In this document: in pieces, positions 49,722 through 57,812 of the stretch
Layout of the letters: every line of letters begins with the position of its first letter
How positions within the stretch are numbered: position 1 is the first letter of the stretch
Virus record (IMG/VR): IMGVR_UViG_3300012986_000064
Coordinates: 1 to 63,449 of that record
Reading direction: 5' to 3' (one strand)
Length of the DNA: 63,449 nucleotides
From: a virus
Program-made: the position numbers and the translations under genes
Notes under the pieces: generated by a model
Told to the model about the DNA's origin: nothing
What the model saw: only the letters and a program-made list of their open reading frames with translations
The model's database searches: none

Positions 49722-50867
49722 TCAGGCGCGGCGGCTCTCGCCGATGAAGGGAATGATGTTGCAGAGCTCTTCCAGCCGGTTCACGGCCCGCTCGCCGTAT
49801 CGCTCTTCCCAGCTGGGCATGTTGGCCGGCAGGTCCTTGGTGCGGTACAGCGGATTGTTACTGCTCAGGTGGGTGGCCCAGCGGGGTAGTATGCCATCCT
49901 GGTAGCGCTTGTAGCGGCCGAGTATCAGCTTCGCCATGGGGGCGTCGGGATTGCCGAAGTCCTTCACGGTTTTTTCCTCGGTGCATACATCGTCGATGCA
50001 CAGGTGGCGTCCGTCGCGGCCGCACAAGGCCTGCTGGGCTTTCAGGCCCGCTTCCCCGGCGCGGTAGGCCGCTTCAACCTGCTCCGCTGTCAGCAGCCGA
50101 AATGGCCGGATGGGGTTGGCGGCGAAGGTGCGCAGCAGCAGCGTTTTGCCGACGCCCACCGGCCCGAGCAGGGCCAGGCCCTTGTGAATGCTGAGCCCAC
50201 GCAGCGCAATGGGTTCGTTGAACTCCCGCAGGGCCGTCGCTTCCACGCGCCGGGCCTGGGCCAGAAACCCCGCCTCATCCCCGGCGAAGTAGTACACCAG
50301 CAGGTCGAACAGGTCCGCGGCGTATTGGCTGGCGAAGCCGTAGGGCTTGGGCGGCATGAGGGCAGCGGTGAGCCGGCGCCCGTTATCGAGTGCCCAGTTG
50401 GCCAGGCGGCCCACGTCCCACGGCTGGGCCGGCAGTTCACGTGCAGCGGTATCGGCGGCCAGCTGCTGAGCGAGCACCCAGGCGGCGTGCTGGTCGCCCC
50501 ACACCTGCCGCTGCATTAGCTGCAAGGCCTCGGCTGCTTCTTCCGGCGTCAGCTCCACCTGGTCGCGGGGCGGCAGGGGCGGCGGCTCGGTGGTGCTGGT
50601 TTCCCGGCGCACGTTGTGCCAGGTGTCGGTTTCCGGGTCGTGCACCAAGTCGCAGTTCAGGCGCTGCCAGCTGACATGGGCGCGGTACAGTTCGCCCCAC
50701 TTGCGGCCCCGGGCCCTGTGCAGGGCCTCTTCGGCCTGCAGGGGCGTCAGCTCTACCTCATCCAGCTGCGGCGGCGGAGTCGCGAGCGGTGTAGGCGGAG
50801 CCGGAGAGGCGGCTGACGCGGCTGGCTGCCGCAGCGCTGCTAGTGCTGTTCCGATGTGAAGTCCCAT
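49722..50867 (-). CDS. DnaC-like helicase loader ATPase
   Basis: 381 residues from MGLHIGTALAAL. The second half is an AAA+ domain with Walker A G-P-V-G-V-G-K-T-L-L (about 236-245) and Walker B H-L-C-I-D-D-V (about 288-294), plus sensor S-S-N-N-P. The N-terminal half is proline/alanine-rich and contains two related L-T-P-x-x-A-E-E-A-L-x-x-x-x-R-x-x-W-G segments (about 36-55 and 103-122). It loads the replicative helicase onto phage origins. It overlaps the initiator gene by about 110 bases. Confidence 0.85.
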   Translation of the reverse strand: MGLHIGTALAALRQPAASAASPAPPTPLATPPPQLDEVELTPLQAEEALHRARGRKWGELYRAHVSWQRLNCDLVHDPETDTWHNVRRETSTTEPPPLPPRDQVELTPEEAAEALQLMQRQVWGDQHAAWVLAQQLAADTAARELPAQPWDVGRLANWALDNGRRLTAALMPPKPYGFASQYAADLFDLLVYYFAGDEAGFLAQARRVEATALREFNEPIALRGLSIHKGLALLGPVGVGKTLLLRTFAANPIRPFRLLTAEQVEAAYRAGEAGLKAQQALCGRDGRHLCIDDVCTEEKTVKDFGNPDAPMAKLILGRYKRYQDGILPRWATHLSSNNPLYRTKDLPANMPSWEERYGERAVNRLEELCNIIPFIGESRRA

Positions 50868-51717
50868 GGGTGTGCGTTTGAAGGAAGGTGGCGTATTTGG
50901 TGGCCCAGTCGAGTTCGTTCCATGCACCATCGGCATACTCGCGGGCCTCCGAGCCGAGGTAGGTTTTCCAGGAATGCAGCTGCTCGTCGCGCTGCTTTTT
51001 GTAGTCGCGGTAAGCGATGAATTGGGCGGTCAGCTGTTCGCCCTTGCCGGCGGCGAAGAGGGTTTTCACGAAGCGCAGCACCCGCATTTGGGCATCGGCC
51101 TGCAGGTGGCCCAGTCCCCAGAGCCCGTACATGCCGGCGGCCAGCTCGCGGGCCTGGGGTTCCCAGTCCGGCTGGGTGGGGGGGGCGGCCGCAACGGGGG
51201 GGGCTTCGGGGTGGGCGGCGGCCAGCGCGGAATTTTCAGCCGCTGACCCCTCTATTTTTTTTTGTTCACCCACCCTGAGGGGCTGGGGTGTAGATTCTGA
51301 ACGAAGTGAAGAATCTATTTCTTTTCCTTTCTTTTCTTTTCCTTTCTTAGCATTGCTTTCGCTATGCGTTCGCATTGCGTCCGCATTTTGCCAACGCTTA
51401 GCGGCTGATTCAGCGGCTTTTAAGCTCTTGCCTTTTCGGCGTTCCAAGCGGATAAGTGCGCTGTTGCTCCAGAACTTTTCCCCGTCATTTTCGAACAGGC
51501 CGAAGTCGTGAATAAGCGACTGCAGCAGGTTGCTTTCGGTGCGCAATGCGAACGCATAGCTATCGCATTCCGAAAGCATCAGGTAGCCGTCCTGCTCGTA
51601 GAGCATTTCAATAATGTCCCAGTACACGCCTTTGCCGGCCTGGCCCAGGCGCATAAGCACCTTGATTAGTTTGGGGTCGTTGCGGGCGCCCTCGTCGTGT
51701 GAAAAGAAGTTTTTCAT
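50758..51717 (-). CDS. DUF4373 (Lin1244-type) replication initiator
   Basis: 319 residues. The N-terminal 85 residues match DUF4373 (F-F-S-H-D, G-Q-A-G-K-G-V-Y-W-D-I-I-E-M-L-Y-E, and F-E-N-D-G-E-K-F-W-S), a winged-helix domain found in phage and plasmid initiators. A basic linker (K-K-G-K-E-K-K-G-K) and a proline-rich part follow. The C-terminus is helical. It most likely binds the phage origin and hands it to the DnaC-like protein. A phage origin inside or near this gene is plausible; no iterons are seen by eye. Confidence 0.75.
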   Translation of the reverse strand: MKNFFSHDEGARNDPKLIKVLMRLGQAGKGVYWDIIEMLYEQDGYLMLSECDSYAFALRTESNLLQSLIHDFGLFENDGEKFWSNSALIRLERRKGKSLKAAESAAKRWQNADAMRTHSESNAKKGKEKKGKEIDSSLRSESTPQPLRVGEQKKIEGSAAENSALAAAHPEAPPVAAAPPTQPDWEPQARELAAGMYGLWGLGHLQADAQMRVLRFVKTLFAAGKGEQLTAQFIAYRDYKKQRDEQLHSWKTYLGSEAREYADGAWNELDWATKYATFLQTHTHGTSHRNSTSSAAAASRVSRLSGSAYTARDSAAAAG

Positions 51718-52184
51718 TGTTTTTCGGAGGCTAGCAGGGCCCGGAATTCTTCGGCCGACTTATCCCGCTTTCTGCGGTTGCATTTGAGGCAGGCCGTGGT
51801 CAGGTTGTCGTAAGCATTGGTGCCGCCCTTGGACACCGGCTGGATGTGGTCGACTTCAAGCACCCCTCCACGCTGGCCGCAGTAGGCACAGGTGTAGTCA
51901 TCGCGCTGGAAAATGTCGGCCCGTATCTTCTGCCACAGTTTGATGTCGATGTTGTACAGCCGCACGGGGTTGCGCTCAATCTCCTTGCGGTAAGCCAGGT
52001 AGCCTTCGAAGTCGGCTACTCCGAAGCCATACTGCTTATAGCTCCAGCGTGCGGCACGTAGGATGAAGTCTGGCGCATTGTATTTGGCCAGGGCTGGGTC
52101 GGCTGCTATTCGTTTTTCAATGATGAGCCGATTGGCATTGATTGCCATTGCCTTGTCTAAGGCTGGGTTGTCTCCAAATGCCAT
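51714..52184 (-). CDS. HNH endonuclease
   Basis: 156 residues. The C-terminal half carries C-A-Y-C-G, L-E-V-D-H-I-Q-P-V-S-K-G-G-T-N, N-L-x-x-A-C-L-K-C-N. The N-terminal half is helical (A-I-N-A-N-R-L-I-I-E). The sequence differs from the HNH protein at 44577, so it is another lineage. It overlaps the initiator by four bases. DNA cleavage in replication/recombination or homing is expected. Confidence 0.85.
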   Translation of the reverse strand: MAFGDNPALDKAMAINANRLIIEKRIAADPALAKYNAPDFILRAARWSYKQYGFGVADFEGYLAYRKEIERNPVRLYNIDIKLWQKIRADIFQRDDYTCAYCGQRGGVLEVDHIQPVSKGGTNAYDNLTTACLKCNRRKRDKSAEEFRALLASEKQ

Positions 52185-52188
52185 GGTT

Positions 52189-53256
52189 TTAGTGTGTCGT
52201 TAAGGTTCCCGCCATTACCGCATCGCGCAGCTCCTTGGCGCGGCCCGTTACGGGCAGCTCCGTGAGGCTCCAGCCGTTTTTGAAGGTGGCGTTGCCCAGC
52301 ACCTCCAGCTGAATCAGGTGGGCGTATAGCTCCGGGTTGTGCTGGGCCCCGTTGAGCAGGTCGTTTTTGCTGCCCAGCACGCAGAAGGCACAGCTCAGGC
52401 GCTCGTTGCCGAACACGTAGGCTGGGTGCGCTGGCCAGCCAGCTAGGGCCTCTTCTACCTGCCCGGCTTTGTAGAGGGCCTGCCGCCGGCGCAGGTCGGC
52501 CAGGGTGGTGCCGCAGGCCTGCCAGATTTCCTCTGTATTCCAGTGAAAGAGTGGCCGCCAGTTCAGGGCCACCCGTTGGCCAGGCTGGCGAGCCGCCAGC
52601 GCCTGAGCGGGCTCCATCGCCGACAGGTTGCGGGTCGGGTCGATGCTGTCGGCCGTGATGCCGGCGCGTAGCTCAACCACGTGCTTCTTTGCCCGCGCAC
52701 TGGATTCATCGGCCCGCACGCCTTCGGCCGATATAACTACCTCGGCTGAGCGCAGGGCCGTATCAATCGGCCCCCGCTTCAGGTCGGAGGTGCAGTAGCG
52801 GCTGGCTGACGAAGGCCAGAACGGGGCCGGGTTGCGCAGGGCGGTATCAATCGGCCCGCCCTTCAGGTGGCTGGTGCAGTAGCGGTTTTTGGCATCGGGC
52901 CAGAAAACGGTATCGGTGCCCGCTACCGTGGCCAGCCGCTCTTCGAAGCGGGCAATCAGGTCGCCTTTGGGCCGGCGCACCACGAGCAGGGGCAAGGCCA
53001 CTTCGGCCGCAATGCGTTCCACCAGGGCTGCCGTCTGGGGCCACTCGGCCCGGCCCAGGTCGGCATGCACGATGTACTGCCGGCCGGGGTAGCCCTGCGC
53101 CCGGAACCAGGCCGCGCCCACGTTCACCAGCGCATGAGAGTCTTTCCCACCGCTGAGGCTCCAGGCACAGTCAGCACCAGCGCGCAGGGCCTCATCAATC
53201 ACCGCGGGCACTGCCAGGGTAGGCGTGGGCCGGGGAAATAAGTCGAACTGGCTCAT
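52189..53256 (-). CDS. PAPS-reductase-like PP-loop protein with an internal tandem repeat
   Basis: 355 residues. The PP-loop S-G-G-K-D-S (35-40) and later H-A-D-L-G identify an ATP-pyrophosphatase/PAPS-reductase fold; related enzymes activate sulfur (DndC) or other substrates on nucleic acids. The motif F-W-P-x-x-x-x-R-Y-C-T-S-x-L-K-x-G-P-I-D-T-A-L-R appears twice in tandem (118-141 and 146-169), where one copy is usual. C-terminal cysteines S-C-A-F-C complete a metal-site pattern. It sits next to a methyltransferase, so a DNA modification role is inferred. Confidence 0.8.
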   Translation of the reverse strand: MSQFDLFPRPTPTLAVPAVIDEALRAGADCAWSLSGGKDSHALVNVGAAWFRAQGYPGRQYIVHADLGRAEWPQTAALVERIAAEVALPLLVVRRPKGDLIARFEERLATVAGTDTVFWPDAKNRYCTSHLKGGPIDTALRNPAPFWPSSASRYCTSDLKRGPIDTALRSAEVVISAEGVRADESSARAKKHVVELRAGITADSIDPTRNLSAMEPAQALAARQPGQRVALNWRPLFHWNTEEIWQACGTTLADLRRRQALYKAGQVEEALAGWPAHPAYVFGNERLSCAFCVLGSKNDLLNGAQHNPELYAHLIQLEVLGNATFKNGWSLTELPVTGRAKELRDAVMAGTLTTH

Positions 53257-53933
53257 GCCGCTTGCTTTTGCTGGTTGATGTAAGCTTCCCAGGTGCGGCG
53301 CCCGCCCAGGTTGTAGGCCTGCCGCTCCGGGTGATTCGCGGGCAGCTTCTTGATGTAGGCCACCGAGCCGGGGCCCTGGTCGGCTTCGTCGTGTTTGTCG
53401 CGCTTGCCCTTCTGGGCGTTCAGGTTCGGGGTGCCGGCGTCCTTTTTTTGGGGCGGGGCTACCACGGGCCGGGCGGGTGCGGGCTTCGCAACTACTACTG
53501 GCTTTGCCGCCACAGGCCCAGGTGCTGGTGACCGGCGCTCAGGCTTGGGCTCCGGTGCCGGTTTGCGCTCAACTACCCGGGCGATACCCAGGGTGCTGGC
53601 TTTCTTGGCCACCGTGCCGGCGCTGCGGCCCACCTGGTTGGCCACATAAGCAGCCCCATGAATAGGGTAGTCCCGTGCCAGGATTTCCAACTGCTCGGCG
53701 CTCCACACGCTCACGGCCCTGCGAAGCGGGGGATTTTGCTTGCTGGCCTGCTCTTCAATGGCTGTTTTATTGCGGGCCGGCAGCGCGGCTAGCAGTTCCT
53801 CCCACGTGGCGCCGGGGGAGAGCTGGTGCAGCAGCTGCAGCTCGTGTTCCGACCAGGGCCGGCCGGTCGAGTGCAGCGGGCGCGTAGTTTCTTTAACGCG
53901 CTGGGCGGGGCGGGTAGCGGGCTGGCTCAGCAT
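53253..53933 (-). CDS. SANT/Myb-like two-repeat DNA-binding protein
   Basis: 226 residues. Two helical repeats at about 26-65 and 77-118 begin with W-S-E-H-E-L-Q-L-L and W-S-A-E-Q-L-E-I-L, in the style of SANT/GcrA-type HTH domains. The linker (119-180) is proline/alanine/lysine-rich and the C-terminus (190-226) is small and basic. It may be a regulator or a DNA-binding partner of the methyltransferase and PAPS-reductase-like proteins, with which its gene overlaps by 4-7 bases on both sides. Confidence 0.65.
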   Translation of the reverse strand: MLSQPATRPAQRVKETTRPLHSTGRPWSEHELQLLHQLSPGATWEELLAALPARNKTAIEEQASKQNPPLRRAVSVWSAEQLEILARDYPIHGAAYVANQVGRSAGTVAKKASTLGIARVVERKPAPEPKPERRSPAPGPVAAKPVVVAKPAPARPVVAPPQKKDAGTPNLNAQKGKRDKHDEADQGPGSVAYIKKLPANHPERQAYNLGGRRTWEAYINQQKQAA

Positions 53934-55861
53934 GACGCCACCTCCTTTCCAAATAACTCAGTCTGCTCCCAGCGCAGCACCGGCCCCATGCGCAGCGCCG
54001 CCCGCTTCTTGCGTCGGGCAGCGAATAAGCTCGCCTGCATGGCCCGGCCCAGCGCTTCCGCTACCGGCGGGCACACGGCATTGCCCAGCATGGCCTTTTG
54101 CTCGGTGGTGTTGCCCAGCAGCACATAATCAGCCGGGAACCCCATGATGGCTTTTAGCTCCGGCACCTTCAGCATCCGCATTAAGATGTCGGCAATGCCA
54201 AAGCGGCGGCACACGGCCTTGAGCAGCCGCATCGTCACCGAGTCGCCGGCCTTGGGCTGCAGGTGCGGGCAGCCCCGCTGCACCTGCACCACGTACTGGT
54301 GCCGGCGCGAGGCCACCACCGTGCGGCTGGGCTCCTGGTACCCGCGGGGCTGGTTGCTGAACTGCTGGGCAAACAGGAAGCCCTCTGCCTCCACCTTCGC
54401 CACCCGGTCTTTCGTGGTGATGGTGGCACACGGCTGCGACAGGTCGCGGGTACCGCCGTGCCGGTAGTAGGTCATCAGGTACTGATTGCCCGCCGTGCCC
54501 GTCAAGGTGCGAGCAGGCTCACAGGTCGGGAAAGTGCGGCTGGCCTGCGAGCCGGCGCGGGTGCCGTAATTGGAAAACAGCAGCGTAGCTACTGAGAGGT
54601 TGCCCCCGTTGGTCGTCACCGTAGGCGACGGCTGGCACAAGGGCCGCAGCAGCCGGGCGGCCGTGTCGTTGGGCCGGGTGCCGTTGTTTTGAAACAGCAG
54701 CTGGGCCGTTACCATTGCTGCCTTAGGCTTCGTCATCACAGTCGGGCAGGGTACTGAAGCGCCCGATGATTGCCCGCCGCCCTGGTAGTAGTGGCTCAGA
54801 AACTCCGCACTAATCAGCCGGGCGTGAGGGTTGCTGGTCACCGTTGCGCAGGGCGTGCAAACGCTGCTGCTCTGCCCGCCGCCGCTGTAGTAATGGGCCA
54901 GAAACTGCGGCTGCACCAGGGCAAGGCGCTGCTGGCAGGTGATGGTATGGCTCGGCTCATCGATGCCAGGGCCTGGGTTGGGCTTGCCGCTGGGCGAATT
55001 GCTCAGGTACTTGTTAAAGAACGGGGCCGGTGCCTCCGCACCAATGACGTGCTTGCGCAAGCCGGCCAGGATGCGGCGCAGCGACTTATCCTTCAGCGCC
55101 TTTTTTCCCCGCTCTTCGCGGGTAAAGATGCTGTGGCCCCGGTCTTCTAAATCAAGGCAGCTGCGCACGCCTACCCATTTGGGCAAGCCGTAGCGGCCGT
55201 TCACGTCGTGCGTGGGCTTGGGCCATACAATCGGAATGCCGACGCGGGTGAAGATGCCGAAGTACCGGACGCGGCTTTGCGGTACGCCGTAGTCAGCCGC
55301 ATTAATCAGCCGGTACTCGTAGTTAACGAAGCCCATGGCTTTGAGCGTCGCCACCCAGCGTTGATAGTATTCGCCCTTGCGGTTTTTCACCGGCACGAAA
55401 ACCTTTTGCAGCTCGCCGTCCTTGCCGCGCTTGTACACGATGTGGCCCTGCTTGTCGCGCTTTTCTTCGACCGGCCCCCACTGCCGGAACTCCTTCACGT
55501 TTTCCACCATCAGGCAGTTGGCGTTGGAGGTGAGCAGGAACCGGGGCAGCTCTTCGGGCAGGGCGCGCTCCTGCTCATCGCAGCTTTCGCCCCCGCGGGC
55601 AATGCTGTGGTGGGTGCAGCTGGGCGAGGCCCAGATAATGTCCACCTGGGGCAGGTCGTTTTCATCAATCTTCCGCACATCGGCGCAGAAGTGCACCGTG
55701 TGGGGAAAGTTGATTTTATGCGTAGCCACCGCCGTGGGGTTGTGGTTCAGCATGGCTACCACATCGTAGGAGCCGGCGTTGTGAAAGCCAATGGTGTCAC
55801 CACCGCAGCCGCCGTAGTGGCTCTGGCTTTTCAGTTTGGGATATGTGGCCAGGCTAACCAT
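53927..55861 (-). CDS. C5-cytosine DNA methyltransferase with expanded repeat region
   Basis: 644 residues from MVSLATYPKLK; an upstream in-frame Met gives 12 more. The SAM motif H-Y-G-G-C-G-G-D-T-I-G (16-26), the catalytic motif S-P-S-C-T-H-H-S (about 80; Cys in place of the P-C of classical enzymes) and the V-E-N-V-K motif (about 120) are present. Residues about 300-525 contain seven units of the type P-(S/C)-x-T-(I/V/L)-(T/M/V) followed by a glycine/tyrosine segment such as H-Y-Y-S-G-G-G-Q-S-S. Such units normally occur once at the end of the target-recognition domain. Likely modifies phage DNA, perhaps at several sites. Confidence 0.85.
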   Translation of the reverse strand: MVSLATYPKLKSQSHYGGCGGDTIGFHNAGSYDVVAMLNHNPTAVATHKINFPHTVHFCADVRKIDENDLPQVDIIWASPSCTHHSIARGGESCDEQERALPEELPRFLLTSNANCLMVENVKEFRQWGPVEEKRDKQGHIVYKRGKDGELQKVFVPVKNRKGEYYQRWVATLKAMGFVNYEYRLINAADYGVPQSRVRYFGIFTRVGIPIVWPKPTHDVNGRYGLPKWVGVRSCLDLEDRGHSIFTREERGKKALKDKSLRRILAGLRKHVIGAEAPAPFFNKYLSNSPSGKPNPGPGIDEPSHTITCQQRLALVQPQFLAHYYSGGGQSSSVCTPCATVTSNPHARLISAEFLSHYYQGGGQSSGASVPCPTVMTKPKAAMVTAQLLFQNNGTRPNDTAARLLRPLCQPSPTVTTNGGNLSVATLLFSNYGTRAGSQASRTFPTCEPARTLTGTAGNQYLMTYYRHGGTRDLSQPCATITTKDRVAKVEAEGFLFAQQFSNQPRGYQEPSRTVVASRRHQYVVQVQRGCPHLQPKAGDSVTMRLLKAVCRRFGIADILMRMLKVPELKAIMGFPADYVLLGNTTEQKAMLGNAVCPPVAEALGRAMQASLFAARRKKRAALRMGPVLRWEQTELFGKEVASC

Positions 55862-56162
55862 TGCGGCGCTCCTTCCCATACATGTTTTCCACAACAATGT
55901 CGAGCAGCGTTTTGCGTGGACGCTGGGGCTTTGCTACACTGTGGTGCGTGCAAAGCGGCGATGTCCACATTCGCACCTCCATAGGCGGTTCGGGCAGCAC
56001 AACTGGCACCGAAGGCAACGACGCGTTATGCGCTGCATCGGGTCCAAGCATGTTATGCTGGAGCTCTGCCGGCGTCAGCATCCGGTGCTCTGGCAGATTG
56101 CCTAGAGCATACTTTTGGTAGCCAGCCAGAAATCTGGCTACCGTTTTAGATGAGTAACCCAT
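55854..56162 (-). CDS. small protein with methyltransferase-like motif (remnant candidate)
   Basis: 102 residues from MGYSSKTVARF. The C-terminal half reads M-W-T-S-P-L-C-T-H-H-S-V-A-K-P followed by L-L-D-I-V-V-E-N-M, which matches the catalytic S-P-x-C-T-H-H-S and V-E-N motifs of the methyltransferase gene that follows, but with about 35 residues missing between them and no SAM-binding domain. It overlaps the methyltransferase gene by 8 bases. It is probably a decayed or recombined copy, or a reduced partner protein. A GTG or ATG further upstream falls in the tRNA-like region. Confidence 0.5.
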   Translation of the reverse strand: MGYSSKTVARFLAGYQKYALGNLPEHRMLTPAELQHNMLGPDAAHNASLPSVPVVLPEPPMEVRMWTSPLCTHHSVAKPQRPRKTLLDIVVENMYGKERRNG

Positions 56163-56188
56163 AAAAGTGAGGTTGATAAGTGTGCTGT

Positions 56189-56268
56189 GGGTGCGGGGTG
56201 GGCTCGAACCACCAACCACCGGCGCAAGTCGAGGCGCCGGCCGCTCTACCAATTGATGCTACCGCCCC
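56189..56268 (-). tRNA. tRNA-like element with abnormal anticodon arm
   Basis: On the minus strand a GGTGG-TTCGAGC-CCACC T arm, a D arm ending GGTAGAGC with one extra base, and an acceptor stem GGGGCGG / CCGCACC (one mismatch) can be drawn. The anticodon arm is a 7-bp stem (CCGGCGC / GCGCCGG) with an 8-base loop CTCGACTT instead of a 5-bp stem and 7-base loop; CGA or TCG are the possible anticodons. No CCA end is encoded. It may be degenerate or a phage tRNA of unusual shape. Confidence 0.5.
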
Positions 56269-56303
56269 AGGGTGGCCCAGCTACCGCAGCAGCTGGGCCG
56301 GTT

Positions 56304-56537
56304 TTAGTCTGTTTCAGTGGTGTGTCCTTGGCACCCTTTCTGATAATCCCAGTTATCGCAAGAGCCCATCGGCAGCACTTTTCGGCCCTGTTCCAATTGT
56401 TCCAGCAGCCACATGCGCGCTGCGCGGGGTTTCATGGGCTGGCCGTCATCATGTTCTATGCAGGCCAGCTGTTTTTTCTTCCAGTTCAGCAGGGCGCCTT
56501 TGATATCGACGCCCATGCAATAGGACTTGTGAGGCAT
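56304..56537 (-). CDS. small phage protein with Cys/His end
   Basis: 77 residues from MPHKSYCMGVD; the longer open frame upstream overlaps the next gene. The C-terminus C-D-N-W-D-Y-Q-K-G-C-Q-G-H has two Cys and a His in a pattern that recurs in small phage proteins and may hold a metal ion. A Trp/Leu-rich helix lies in the middle. It follows the gene at 56542 by 4 bases. Role unknown. Confidence 0.6.
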   Translation of the reverse strand: MPHKSYCMGVDIKGALLNWKKKQLACIEHDDGQPMKPRAARMWLLEQLEQGRKVLPMGSCDNWDYQKGCQGHTTETD

Positions 56538-56541
56538 CAGA

Positions 56542-57270
56542 CTAAGACACGTAGATGACGGAGCAGCCGAAGCCGGTGAAGTAGTCCGTTTCCTCCTTGA
56601 TGTACTCTTCCTTCTTCTGCAGCAGCAGGTCAAGCAGCTGGGGCGAGTCCATGTAGAGCTTGGCGGTGTTGCCCTCGGCATCCACGCCGAACTCCACCTC
56701 AAACCGCTCTTTGGGGTAGCCCTTGTAAATGGGCATGCACAGCACGAAGGGCGCGGGAATGTTCCCTTCTACCTTCACCGTCACGGCCCGGCGGGCGTTC
56801 CCGTCCTGGCTGCTGGCCTCTTCGAACATCTTGTTCACCCCAATGCTCCAGTTGCGCAGGTGGGTAATCAGGGCCACCTGCGCTTCCTGGGTGGCGAAGT
56901 AGGGCCGCATGCGCTTCACCAGCTCAATCAGCTGGGGTACCGTCCAGCGCTCGCCCGAGTTGAGCTTGAACTGGGCAATGGCTTCGCTGGGTTCCAGCTT
57001 GCCAGTGATGACATCGGCCGACTCGTGGCTTTTCTCGGCACCGATAAAGCGCACCGTGCCCTTCTCGGCATCGACCTCAAACGTGCACTGGGTAGGCGTA
57101 TAGTTGGCTTCCTTGGGCTTGACGAACAGGCGGGGCGTATCCAGCCGGCCGGAATAGCTGAGCTTGGCGGGAGCCTTAAGGGGCTCGGCTGCCTGGCCCG
57201 TGAGCAGGGTGAACACGCCGTTGGCCGTGTTCTCGGGTTTTACAACGACAGAAGGAGTTTCGCTTTTCAT
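56542..57270 (-). CDS. phage early protein, unknown (possibly DUF2303-like)
   Basis: 242 residues. The N-terminal half has strands around P-R-L-F-V-K-P-K-E; the middle (about 110-160) is helical; the C-terminus has P-F-V-L-C-M-P-I-Y-K-G-Y and a run of acidic helix (Q-K-K-E-E-Y-I-K-E-E-T). The order, paired with a coiled-coil gene upstream (57322), resembles phage genes found near recombination functions. DUF2303 is a weak guess only. Confidence 0.5.
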   Translation of the reverse strand: MKSETPSVVVKPENTANGVFTLLTGQAAEPLKAPAKLSYSGRLDTPRLFVKPKEANYTPTQCTFEVDAEKGTVRFIGAEKSHESADVITGKLEPSEAIAQFKLNSGERWTVPQLIELVKRMRPYFATQEAQVALITHLRNWSIGVNKMFEEASSQDGNARRAVTVKVEGNIPAPFVLCMPIYKGYPKERFEVEFGVDAEGNTAKLYMDSPQLLDLLLQKKEEYIKEETDYFTGFGCSVIYVS

Positions 57271-57321
57271 TGAAAAGGCTGTTAAAAAGTGGGGGTGAGG
57301 TACTGCAGTGGCCGAAGCCGA

Positions 57322-57774
57322 TTAGTCGATGATGCGCATGCTGATGTGGCGCTGGGCATCTTCCGGCCCAGCCCGGCGGCGGCTCAGCCACGTCCCGTTT
57401 TCGTTGTATTTGTCCACGAAGCGGCCGTCCTCGCTCATGATGGAGTACACCTTGCCCGACGCTTTCACCGATTCGTGCGTGATGTCATCGAGCAGCCCTT
57501 TGTTGGCTTTGCTCAGGCGGGTGGCGCGGCCGTTGAGGTCGGCCGTCACGCGGCGCTTTTCTTCGGCGATGCGGTTGAGCTCCACCGAGTTTTCAACCAG
57601 CTCGTTTTTGCGGTCGGTCAGCTCCGCTTCGGAGAGGGGCCGCATGTAGGTTTCCTCCGAAATGGTGTGCGCCAACGCTTCGAGGTTGTCGGCCCGTTCC
57701 TTGGGCGTCATGCCCTGGAACAAGTCGGCCTGGTTTTCATCAGTTGCCGGGGTAATGAGAATGGCGTTTTGCAT
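57322..57774 (-). CDS. helical coiled-coil early protein, unknown
   Basis: 150 residues. The centre (about 60-110) is a strongly charged coiled coil (L-N-R-I-A-E-E-K-R-R-V-T). The C-terminus is beta-like with E-D-G-R-F-V-D-K-Y-N-E-N-G-T-W-L. No membrane segment. It is 51 bases upstream of the 56542 gene and may act with it. Family not recognised. Confidence 0.5.
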   Translation of the reverse strand: MQNAILITPATDENQADLFQGMTPKERADNLEALAHTISEETYMRPLSEAELTDRKNELVENSVELNRIAEEKRRVTADLNGRATRLSKANKGLLDDITHESVKASGKVYSIMSEDGRFVDKYNENGTWLSRRRAGPEDAQRHISMRIID

Positions 57775-57812
57775 GAAGTGATGGGGTAAAAAGTGAATGT
57801 GAAAGCAGTAAG

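Noticed and set aside
52796-52910. The tandem repeat in the PAPS-reductase-like gene as an insertion sequence
   Set aside because: The repeat is 84 bases, in frame and protein-like; no terminal inverted repeats or transposase are present.
54285-54960. Repeats of the methyltransferase as a diversity-generating or variable repeat target
   Set aside because: No reverse transcriptase, template repeat or adenine-biased variation is present in the window; protein repeat explains the pattern better.
56163-56252. N-terminal extension of the methyltransferase-like small gene through the tRNA-like element
   Set aside because: The extension translates the tRNA-like region into Pro/Gly/Arg-rich text with no support; the MGYSSK start is preferred.
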